From positions 1-6,256 of the forward strand of contig JANLHD010000051.1 of assembly GCA_024653865.1 (NCBI GenBank): a DNA stretch of 6,256 nucleotides, read 5' to 3'. The position numbers were made by a program, and so were the translations under genes. Below the pieces are notes generated by a model. It worked only from the letters and a program-made list of their open reading frames with translations. It searched no databases and was not told the origin of the DNA. This document shows positions 1-5,734 of the stretch, in pieces (position 1 is the stretch's first letter; each line of letters starts with the position of its first letter). Source of the stretch: an archaeon (GTDB taxonomy: Archaea > Iainarchaeota > Iainarchaeia > Iainarchaeales > Iainarchaeaceae).

Positions 1-250
1 AACCCCCGAAACAAGGCCGCTGATACTCTCGAACGCAACAGAGCTAAAAAGCAGGGGCGCGGTCATAATAGGAATTGATTCCGAACCGGATTCAATTTAC
101 GACCATTTCTTCGAGGTGCCCGACATGGACACGGCAAACCCGATTTTGATGATACTTCCAATACAGCTCCTCGCGTATTATTTGGCAATAGAAAAAAAGC
201 TCGATCCCGACAAGCCAAGGAACCTTGCAAAGAGCGTGACAGTAAAGTGA
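1..250 (+). CDS. glmS: GlmS, glutamine--fructose-6-phosphate aminotransferase (C-terminal end only)
   Basis: The gene enters from the left edge; 82 residues are readable before the TGA at 248-250. GlmS makes glucosamine-6-phosphate from fructose-6-phosphate and glutamine in the cytoplasm, the first committed step to UDP-GlcNAc. The visible part is the end of the second SIS (isomerase) domain. It includes the segment [19 protein letters not shown] and the hallmark C-tail [11 protein letters not shown]. In the E. coli enzyme this tail closes the active site and its Lys (the K of LAKSV, here codon 230-232) takes part in sugar ring opening; that Lys is present. The last residue is Lys where many homologues have Glu. 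The N-terminal glutaminase domain is outside the window, so its intactness cannot be judged. The stop sits 5 bases before the ATG of glmM, implying one operon. Identification is very secure from the C-tail alone. Confidence 0.95.
   Translation, partial: TPETRPLILSNATELKSRGAVIIGIDSEPDSIYDHFFEVPDMDTANPILMILPIQLLAYYLAIEKKLDPDKPRNLAKSVTVK
247..250 (+). promoter_or_regulatory. GTGA: glmS stop overlap, possible ribosome site or GTG start for glmM
   Basis: The four bases GTGA contain the glmS stop (TGA). They can be read either as a GTG start of glmM with a 4-base overlap, or as a GTGA Shine-Dalgarno core 5 bases before the ATG at 256. Archaeal Shine-Dalgarno sequences are GGTGA-like, so the second reading fits well. 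Both imply translational coupling of glmS and glmM. Confidence 0.4.
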
Positions 251-255
251 AATTC

Positions 256-1650
256 ATGAACGCCCAATCCGATGGTTCAATGCAAAAATCAATTCAGCAT
301 GCCCAAAAAAGGCAGCTCTTTGGAACCGACGGCATTAGGGGAAAGGCAAATTCTCACCCCATGACCCCGGAAATGGCCGTTCGCATTGGAAAGGCCGTTG
401 CCTCGATTTTTCGCAATGGTGCGCAAAGCGCACACAGCATAGTGATTGGAAAGGACACGCGCGTCTCCGGCTACATGCTAGAAACCGCCCTGACCTCCGG
501 AATAGTTTCAATGGGAGTCGACGTTCTTCTTGTGGGCCCGATGCCGACCCCGGCAATTGCCAAACTCACATCCTCAATGAACGCCGATGCGGGCATAGTG
601 CTCAGCGCCTCTCACAATCCCGCGCAGGACAACGGGATAAAAATTTTTGATTCCCAAGGATACAAGCTAAGCGACGAAACCGAACTCGAAATAGAGAAAT
701 TGATTTTTTCCAAAAACTCCCTCGAAAACCCGGACGGCAAAATCGGCAAAGCCGCAAGGGTTGAGGAGGCAAGGGGACGCTACATTGAATACGCAAAATC
801 AACCATAAAAAATTCCCCGCTCGCCGGATTAAAAATAGTGCTTGATTGCGCGAACGGAGCGGCATACTACGTTGCCCCGAAGATTTTTTCCGAACTCGGC
901 GCCGAAGTCATTGTTTTGAACGACAAGCCCGATGGCTTCAACATCAACCTCAATTGCGGCGCGCTCCACCCGGAGCAAATGAGAAATGCTGTGATTGAAC
1001 ACCACGCAGATTTCGGTGTTGCTCTAGACGGCGACGCCGACAGGGCGGTTGTCGTGAACGATTTGGGGGAATTGGTGCACGGGGACGCAATCCTCGCGCT
1101 TGCCGCAACCGAATTAAAAAAACGCGGAAAACTGGAAAGGGACTGTGCGGTCGTCACAATTATGAGCAATTTTGGCCTGCTCGAATACCTCAAAAAAAAT
1201 GGGATCAACCCAATTTCGGTGCAGGTGGGGGATAGGTATGTCATTGAAGAAATGCGGCAAAGCGGCTACAACTTCGGCGGCGAACAATCAGGTCACGTCA
1301 TTTTCTCAAATTACACCACCACCGGCGATGGCATAATAGCCTCGCTGCAACTCGCGCGACTGCTCAAGGCTGAGGGAAAAAAGCTCTCCGAACTAATGGC
1401 ACAATTCCATTTTTACCCCCAAACCCAAATCAACGTCCCGGTAAAGGAAAAAAAGCCCTTCAATGAAATGCCCGCGGTTTTGGGCGCGGTCAAAAAGGCG
1501 GAATCGAGGCTCTTGGAGAAGGGAAGGGTGCTTTTGCGCTACTCCGGCACCGAGAACATCGCAAGGGTGCTGGTTGAAGGAAATGACAAGAAAGAAATAG
1601 GCGTATTGGCACAAGATATTGCGGATGAAATCAAAAAGGAACTTGGTTGA
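256..1650 (+). CDS. glmM: GlmM, phosphoglucosamine mutase, bacterial-type
   Basis: This enzyme converts glucosamine-6-phosphate to glucosamine-1-phosphate through a phosphoserine intermediate. It is a complete alpha-D-phosphohexomutase. Residues are numbered from the ATG at 256 (464 aa). The N-terminal signature is QLFGTDGIRG at 20-29. The active-site loop SASHNP is at 117-122, and S119 should carry the phosphate. The Mg-binding loop DGDADR is at 258-263, the sugar-binding loop GGEQSGH at 341-347, and the phosphate loop RYSGTEN at 428-434. GEQSGH is the form typical of bacterial GlmM; archaeal homologues I know usually have a GEP-type loop, so a bacterial origin is likely (inference). About 15 residues precede the usual N-terminus. 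An in-frame GTG at 247 (467 aa) and an ATG at 280 (456 aa) are alternatives. I prefer 256 because GTGA sits 5 bases upstream. The stop overlaps or abuts the next gene. Confidence 0.95.
   Translation: MNAQSDGSMQKSIQHAQKRQLFGTDGIRGKANSHPMTPEMAVRIGKAVASIFRNGAQSAHSIVIGKDTRVSGYMLETALTSGIVSMGVDVLLVGPMPTPAIAKLTSSMNADAGIVLSASHNPAQDNGIKIFDSQGYKLSDETELEIEKLIFSKNSLENPDGKIGKAARVEEARGRYIEYAKSTIKNSPLAGLKIVLDCANGAAYYVAPKIFSELGAEVIVLNDKPDGFNINLNCGALHPEQMRNAVIEHHADFGVALDGDADRAVVVNDLGELVHGDAILALAATELKKRGKLERDCAVVTIMSNFGLLEYLKKNGINPISVQVGDRYVIEEMRQSGYNFGGEQSGHVIFSNYTTTGDGIIASLQLARLLKAEGKKLSELMAQFHFYPQTQINVPVKEKKPFNEMPAVLGAVKKAESRLLEKGRVLLRYSGTENIARVLVEGNDKKEIGVLAQDIADEIKKELG
1637..1650 (+). promoter_or_regulatory. 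Possible ribosome binding site for the acetyltransferase gene, inside the end of glmM
   Basis: The purine run AAGGA (1636-1640) lies 6 bases before an in-frame TTG at 1647 and 12 bases before the ATG at 1653. GGTTGA (1645-1650), which contains the glmM stop, lies 2 bases before that ATG. The start therefore cannot be settled by eye. Either choice leaves the two genes translationally coupled. Confidence 0.3.
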
Positions 1651-1652
1651 AA

Positions 1653-2243
1653 ATGCTTAAATTGCTTGAAGAGGCGGGGCGCCTCGTGGGGAAGGAAAAG
1701 CCCTTTGCATTCTGGGAACTTCTCGAAAAATCCGAATCCGCCTCCAAAGAAATAATTCCCGAATCCTTTGGAAAAATAGAGGCCGGTGCGCGAGTAATGG
1801 GAAGCCTCTTTTTGGGGGAGGGCTCGCTCGTAAAATCCGGTTCTCGCATCGAGGGCAACGTGTGGGTCGGAAAGAACTGTGTGATTGGCCCGAACGCGTT
1901 TTTGCGCGACGGCGCCGTGATTGCCGATAATTGCTTTGTTGGAATTTGCGAAGTAAAGAACTCCATTATCCTTGAGGGCACAAAAATACCCCACTTTTCC
2001 TATGTCGGCGACTCGGTTCTCGGACCCAATTGCAACCTGGGGGCTGGAACAAAAATCGCGAATTTGCGCCACGACGGAAAAACAATTATGGTAAAAATAG
2101 GCGCAAAAAAAGTGGATTCCAAGAGAAGAAAGCTCGGCGCGCTCCTATTCGACGGAGTGAAAACCGGCGTGAACTCAACAATAAACTGCGGCGCAATCCT
2201 CGAAAAAAACGCCAAGGTCCTCCCGGGAGAATTTCGGAAATAA
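1653..2243 (+). CDS. Stand-alone left-handed beta-helix N-acetyltransferase, GlmU C-terminal domain type
   Basis: The likely role is acetyl-CoA-dependent acetylation of glucosamine-1-phosphate to GlcNAc-1-phosphate, directly after the GlmM step. The protein is 196 aa from the ATG at 1653 (198 aa from TTG 1647). A short N-terminal segment containing FWELLEKSE resembles the linker that follows the nucleotidyltransferase domain in bifunctional GlmU-type enzymes. Hexapeptide repeats of a left-handed beta helix run from about 41 to 137, including IEGNVWVGKNCVIGPNAF. KIPHFSYVGDS (111-121) aligns with the GlmU loop holding the catalytic His, here H114. NCNLGAGTKIANLRHDGK (126-143) and DSKRRKLGA are typical of the archaeal GlmU-like family. 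The roughly 230-residue uridylyltransferase domain is absent, and the C-terminus ends early at GEFRK, about one helix coil short. Homology is sure. The substrate is inferred from homology and from the glmS-glmM context. I give no symbol because only half of GlmU is present. Confidence 0.85.
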   Translation: MLKLLEEAGRLVGKEKPFAFWELLEKSESASKEIIPESFGKIEAGARVMGSLFLGEGSLVKSGSRIEGNVWVGKNCVIGPNAFLRDGAVIADNCFVGICEVKNSIILEGTKIPHFSYVGDSVLGPNCNLGAGTKIANLRHDGKTIMVKIGAKKVDSKRRKLGALLFDGVKTGVNSTINCGAILEKNAKVLPGEFRK

Positions 2244-2250
2244 TTTTTTT
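2244..2250 (+). terminator. Oligo-T terminator of the glm operon
   Basis: A run of seven T follows the TAA stop of the acetyltransferase gene immediately, with no GC hairpin. Archaeal RNA polymerase commonly terminates on such T-runs. The convergent ATPase gene ends at 2278, so a stop to transcription is expected in this 34-base gap. I see no equally clear T-run for the opposite strand. Confidence 0.5.
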
Positions 2251-2277
2251 ATTGTGGTATTAGAGTTTATTCGGAAT

Positions 2278-5200
2278 TCACGCAACTATTTTCCCGTTCA
2301 CCGCATCGATAAGAACTGAGCGCTCCTTCGCATCCACGGAGAGCACAATGTGCCACAAGGGCTTGTAAATGGTTTCGGTCCTCTTGACCAAAACACTCGG
2401 CCAGAGCCTTTTCAATGACTCCACCGCGTCCTCCTTGGACACCTTTTCGCGCTCCATTATGAGGGATTCTGCCTTCACAAAGGGCAATTGCGCGAGAGAG
2501 CCCAAGAGCTCGTGCCTCTCGTTTGGCGGCAAATCCAATTTGTCCTTAATCCAATAAACCGCCTTTCCGCTCTTTTTATCCGTGAGCTTTGAAACAACCC
2601 CCTTTTCAATGAGTTTTTGAAGCGTCCTTCTTGCCTTTGCCTCGTCAATTTCACATTGCGCCATTACCTCCTCAATCAAAAGCTCGCGCTTTTGCAGGCA
2701 CTTAATCACCAACGCATCCTCATCCGATGCATCCCTCATCATCGCAAGTCCCCGTGATTCAATAAAGGACCCGTCCTTGAAATGCATGAATTCCCCGTCG
2801 AGGGAATTTATGAAGCACTCGCGTGAAATGAATTCCTTGCCCCTTGTCATGACATCGTACTTCACGCGCCAAATTGGCATGTACTTCAATTGAATGGCCT
2901 CAATCCTGTCGGCATTGCCAAGCAATCCGAAGAGCTTTTTCTGCCTAACTTTTTCAACGAGCATCCTTGCCTCCTGCTCGCCAATCCTTCTCGGAAGTGC
3001 GCGCAACTCGGGCAACTCAGTCAACGGAACCTGATGCCTAGCCTCTTCTTCTTTACTTTCGGATTTCTCTTCCTCTCCGGTTTCAATTTCCCCTTCCTGC
3101 TCTTCTGTTGCCTCTTCCCCTTCTTCGGATTCCTCCTTGGGTTTGCCCTCCTCCTCTTCTTTTTCCTGCGTGAGCTGCTTTACGGCCTCTTCCTGCGTGA
3201 ATCCTGGCATTGTAATCATGGAATCGGAAACAACCATTCCGCGCTCCTCAAGCTTGCGCAGGACCGCGTTAAAATTAACGCTCGAATTGTACTTGCTGTT
3301 CAGTGTTTCAATTGCCATGCGCGCATTTTCCTTGTCAATGACATCGTTCGCGGCGACATCGCGCGCAATCATTTCAACCGCAATTCTCTGAACCTGCGCC
3401 TCGTCCATGGACTCCGAGAGTCCCGTGGTTTCGGCATCCCTTCCCTCGTGCTGGCTTTTTCTTGGCCTAATCGCCATCACAAATGCCCTCGAGGTTTCCT
3501 CCCTTCTATCCCCCGTAACCGCCACGCCAACTGGGAGGGTTTTGATGAAATTCGGCGCCCTGTATTTTTTGGGGATGATTGTTGGCGTTCTCTTGAAAAC
3601 CGCCTTTATGTCATCGTCAAAAATGAGCTTGTGCGACATGATGACATCAAGCTGGCTCAACACCTTTGTGTTGATTGCGCTTGGTTGCTGCGTCGCAAAC
3701 ACAAGCGAGAGCCCTGGCCTTCTTCCCTGCTTCACGTACTCAATTAGCCCCGCGGTTGCCGGCGTCACTTCATTTCCGCTTGGAATAAGCGTGTGGGCCT
3801 CGTCAATAAAAAGCCATGTTGGGGGAACCTCGAGTTCCAAAAGCTCGTTCATTGTGAGGCTCTTGAACTTGTTTGCCGCCTCCTTTCTCGTGGATATTTT
3901 CCTTGCCGCAAGCAGCCTTCTCGCCAAAATTCCAATCACAAGTGCGGTAACATTGTCCTCCAAAAAAGAGGTGTCAAGTACGGTCATTTGCCCTTCGCGC
4001 GAGAGCTTTCCAAGGGGCGTGCCTTTCTCATGGAATATTCCCCACGATTTCGCCGCCTCGAACCTTGAGATAATTGCCCTAATGGAATCCTGCTTGTATC
4101 CTTTCTCCCGCGAATTTAATTCGGAGTCCTTTTCGAGGCACTCAATCAAATCCTCTATCGAGTAGTTCTTGCCCATTGCCTTGATTTTCTTGTTGGTATC
4201 GGTTTGCTTGTATCCTTTCTCCACCTTTTTCAAAACCTTGTCAAGCAAAAGCCCCGACACGCTGAACCTATCCACCCCAAACGTGAGTGCCCAATCCTCT
4301 CCCGTGAGCAGCGAGGGCTGGATTGAAAACCCGGCATCGTACGTGCTTTTTGGCACCTCATTTTTCACGCCTTCCGGAATGAAAACCTTCATGTTCGCAA
4401 GTCCCTTGGGCTCCATTCCCCACTCGCGCAGCTTCTCGACTTCCTTGTCCTCCTTGTTAGGGAACTTCATTGACCAAAATACGCCGATTGGGTCGACTAC
4501 AATTATTCCGACATTGCGGTTTTTTTCCGCAAGCTCCTCCGCAATCACTCCAAGCACGTAGGATTTTCCAGAACCGCGCGCTCCGCAAACGAAGACAACG
4601 TGCGGGTTCATTGAATCGAGGAAAACATCATAGTTTTCGTATTCCCTCTCCTTTACCCTGCCTACCCTGAGCGCGGCATCGTAACCGTATTTTTTGAAAA
4701 TATTCGCCTTTCTTCCGATGAACACCGCGCGCCTTTGCTTGTCATCAAGAAACCTGAGCCTCTCGCCCATTGGTATTGCATCGCCGACGACGCTTGCAGC
4801 CTTTTCGAGAATCGTTGCGCGTATTTCATCGCGCCCGGGCCTTTTTTCATCCTCCTCTTCTTCATCGTCCTCGAGGCCCTCGTCTTCCTCTTTCTCTTCT
4901 TCAGCCCCTGCTTCATGGGCGTCCTTGTCAATGTTATCATCCGCCGGTTCCTCGTCCGGGTTTGTTTGCTCCTCTTCACCGGCGTCTTTTTCTTCTTCAT
5001 CTTCTTCCGTGGATTCCTCTTCAGGTTCCTCTTTTTTTCCGAACTTTTTTTGCCCGGAATCTTCATCCTCTTCAGGTTCCTCTTCATCTTCCTCCCCGTC
5101 ATCCTCTTCTTCAAGGTCCTCGTCTTCCTCTGCTACGTCCTCTTCGCTTTTCTCTTTTCCGCCTTCCTCATCTTCCTCTGCTTCTTTTTTGCGGTTTTTT

Positions 5201-5562
5201 TCCTTGCCCTTTTTCTTTGCCGGCTTTTCCTCCTCTTCTAATTCCTCATCCTCATCTTCTTCATCAGAATCATCTTCTTCGCTTTCTTCCTCGTCTTCGA
5301 TTAGGCCCTCTTCGTTCTTGTCCACGATTTTTTTGAGTTCCTCCTCGTCCGTCTCCTCTTCATCTGCGCCTTCTTTGTTCTCTTTTTTTGGCGGGGCCCT
5401 GGGTTGTTTTGCCTTATTGCTCAAGAATTCGTCAAAAATGTCGGTGTCGCCGTCAACGGTCGTGCGTTCGACCCTCTCATCCTCGGAAAAAGGCCTTTCT
5501 TTTTCGGATTCGCCCTCCTTAACTGGGGTTTCTGCATCTTTTGCGGGTCTTTTTTTAGCCAT
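2278..5562 (-). CDS. HerA-like (DUF87) ATPase with giant acidic N-terminus and duplicated C-terminal domain
   Basis: A 1094-residue cytoplasmic P-loop ATPase of the HerA/FtsK superfamily. Residues 1-60 are mixed. Residues 61-240 are about 58% Asp/Glu (105 of 180 by hand count), with a basic patch at 113-126, and look disordered. The ATPase core spans about 297-700: Walker A GARGSGKS at 327-334, Walker B TWLFIDEAH at 582-590 with the catalytic DE pair, GRRPGLSLVFATQQP at 613-627 matching the HerA arginine and polar-residue region, and LSQLDVIMSHKL after it. A second linker, Glu-rich with no Asp, lies at about 799-841. The C-terminus holds two similar units (about 856-928 and 1026-1094) sharing Y-x-P-x-W, around a winged-helix-like segment (about 945-1005). 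There is no signal peptide or membrane segment. HerA proteins are DNA-translocating ATPases, usually paired with NurA; no nuclease is adjacent here. The start follows a TATA box with almost no leader. The ATPase assignment is firm; the biological role is unknown, with DNA translocation or remodelling the best guess. Confidence 0.88.
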   Translation of the reverse strand: MAKKRPAKDAETPVKEGESEKERPFSEDERVERTTVDGDTDIFDEFLSNKAKQPRAPPKKENKEGADEEETDEEELKKIVDKNEEGLIEDEEESEEDDSDEEDEDEELEEEEKPAKKKGKEKNRKKEAEEDEEGGKEKSEEDVAEEDEDLEEEDDGEEDEEEPEEDEDSGQKKFGKKEEPEEESTEEDEEEKDAGEEEQTNPDEEPADDNIDKDAHEAGAEEEKEEDEGLEDDEEEEDEKRPGRDEIRATILEKAASVVGDAIPMGERLRFLDDKQRRAVFIGRKANIFKKYGYDAALRVGRVKEREYENYDVFLDSMNPHVVFVCGARGSGKSYVLGVIAEELAEKNRNVGIIVVDPIGVFWSMKFPNKEDKEVEKLREWGMEPKGLANMKVFIPEGVKNEVPKSTYDAGFSIQPSLLTGEDWALTFGVDRFSVSGLLLDKVLKKVEKGYKQTDTNKKIKAMGKNYSIEDLIECLEKDSELNSREKGYKQDSIRAIISRFEAAKSWGIFHEKGTPLGKLSREGQMTVLDTSFLEDNVTALVIGILARRLLAARKISTRKEAANKFKSLTMNELLELEVPPTWLFIDEAHTLIPSGNEVTPATAGLIEYVKQGRRPGLSLVFATQQPSAINTKVLSQLDVIMSHKLIFDDDIKAVFKRTPTIIPKKYRAPNFIKTLPVGVAVTGDRREETSRAFVMAIRPRKSQHEGRDAETTGLSESMDEAQVQRIAVEMIARDVAANDVIDKENARMAIETLNSKYNSSVNFNAVLRKLEERGMVVSDSMITMPGFTQEEAVKQLTQEKEEEEGKPKEESEEGEEATEEQEGEIETGEEEKSESKEEEARHQVPLTELPELRALPRRIGEQEARMLVEKVRQKKLFGLLGNADRIEAIQLKYMPIWRVKYDVMTRGKEFISRECFINSLDGEFMHFKDGSFIESRGLAMMRDASDEDALVIKCLQKRELLIEEVMAQCEIDEAKARRTLQKLIEKGVVSKLTDKKSGKAVYWIKDKLDLPPNERHELLGSLAQLPFVKAESLIMEREKVSKEDAVESLKRLWPSVLVKRTETIYKPLWHIVLSVDAKERSVLIDAVNGKIVA
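2281..2997 (-). repeat. Two related C-terminal protein units flanking a winged-helix-like segment
   Basis: Unit 1 (residues 856-928, bases 2779-2997) and unit 2 (1026-1094, bases 2281-2487) align by eye. Each has a Leu-Pro start, a charged helix, and then KYMPIWRVKYDV in unit 1 or IYKPLWHIVLSV in unit 2. Each then has an Arg-containing strand and a closing turn (SLDGEF or AVNGKI). Between them, residues 945-1005 (bases 2548-2730) read as helix-turn-helix plus wing: LLIEEVMAQCEIDEAKARR, then LIEKGVVSKL and a KKSGKAVYWI hairpin. The similarity is at protein level only and is divergent. I do not recognise the family. Confidence 0.55.
3040..3168 (-). repeat. Second low-complexity Glu-rich linker in the ATPase
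   Basis: Codes residues 799-841, of which 23 of 43 are Glu and none Asp. It separates the ATPase core and its helical tail from the C-terminal repeat region. The N-terminal tract mixes Asp and Glu freely, so the two tracts differ in composition. It is probably a flexible spacer. Confidence 0.8.
4091..4222 (-). repeat. 18-bp direct repeat pair coding EKGYKQ
   Basis: The + strand word tgcttgtatcctttctcc occurs at 4091-4108 and again at 4205-4222, offset by 114 bases (38 codons, in frame). Both copies encode EKGYKQ within the ATPase core insertion (residues 448-453 and 486-491). The surrounding residues do not repeat clearly. Confidence 0.7.
4843..5382 (-). repeat. Acidic low-complexity tract (GAN-codon repeat) in the ATPase N-terminus
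   Basis: About 540 bases made mostly of GAA, GAG, GAT and GAC codons, so the coding strand is strongly purine-rich and the + strand is nearly continuous pyrimidine. Within it, a 19-base word (tcctcttcaggttcctctt) occurs at 5015-5033 and 5066-5084, offset by 51 bases and in frame, coding EEPEE both times. This suggests growth by slippage or local duplication. The long Ser-, Leu- or Phe-rich reading frames on the opposite strand come from this bias and are not genes. Confidence 0.9.
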
Positions 5563-5589
5563 TTAAAACCAGAATTAATAACACATTCA

Positions 5590-5602
5590 AGGAATATATA
5601 CG
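5590..5602 (-). promoter_or_regulatory. Archaeal TATA-box promoter of the ATPase gene
   Basis: On the minus strand the sequence GTATATATTCC is centred about 35 bases before the ATG at 5562. Archaeal transcription usually starts about 25 bases downstream of the TATA centre, giving a predicted start near 5571 and a leader of roughly 10 bases or less. The bases just before the ATG (GGTTTTAAATG) contain no Shine-Dalgarno sequence, which fits leaderless translation. No clear purine-rich BRE is visible upstream of the TATA box. Confidence 0.6.
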
Positions 5603-5681
5603 TTAGCGTTGCGGGATTACGTTTTCAAAATCTTACCTTTTTTTCCAGGATTTTGCCGATTAAAACCGCCAAGAAATAAAG

Positions 5682-5699
5682 GTAGATTAATTATGCTAC
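5682..5699. promoter_or_regulatory. Imperfect 18-bp palindrome in the spacer upstream of the ATPase gene
   Basis: The sequence gtagattaattatgctac matches its own reverse complement at 14 of 18 positions (gtag, taatta and ctac arms). It lies about 120 bases upstream of the ATPase start and 36 bases past the ZIP stop. It could be an operator or simply AT-rich spacer. A TATA-like CTATAAG (minus strand, about 5700-5706) lies beside it. I see no other feature in this 172-base spacer. Confidence 0.25.
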
Positions 5700-5734
5700 T
5701 TATAGGGCAACCAAAATTTTTGACGCTTTGCGGT

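Noticed and set aside
867..2072. Minus-strand open frames of 125 to 177 codons opposite glmM and the acetyltransferase
   Set aside because: They lie antisense to genes with clear catalytic motifs and have no motif of their own.
2251..2277. Terminator for the minus-strand ATPase gene in the convergent gap
   Set aside because: The minus strand here has A-runs rather than T-runs and no GC-rich hairpin. Any terminator must lie further on, within the acetyltransferase gene, and is not visible.
2890..4165. + strand open frames of 285 and 252 codons antisense to the ATPase gene
   Set aside because: They overlap the well-supported ATPase core with its Walker motifs. Their translations show no recognisable family and follow from codon bias on the real strand.
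4843..5382. CRISPR-like or tandem array
   Set aside because: The repeats are short codon-level words in frame with an acidic protein segment. There is no regular spacer length and no conserved repeat unit of CRISPR size.
4694..5566. Long Ser-rich, Phe/Leu-rich and Pro/Leu-rich open frames on the + strand opposite the acidic tract
   Set aside because: They are the antisense of GAN-codon repeats, which leaves every frame without stops. None has a ribosome site, a domain or believable composition.
5563..5734. tRNA, box C/D RNA or riboswitch in the spacer
   Set aside because: No cloverleaf arms, T-loop GTTCGA-like motif, or RUGAUGA/CUGA box pair was found on either strand.
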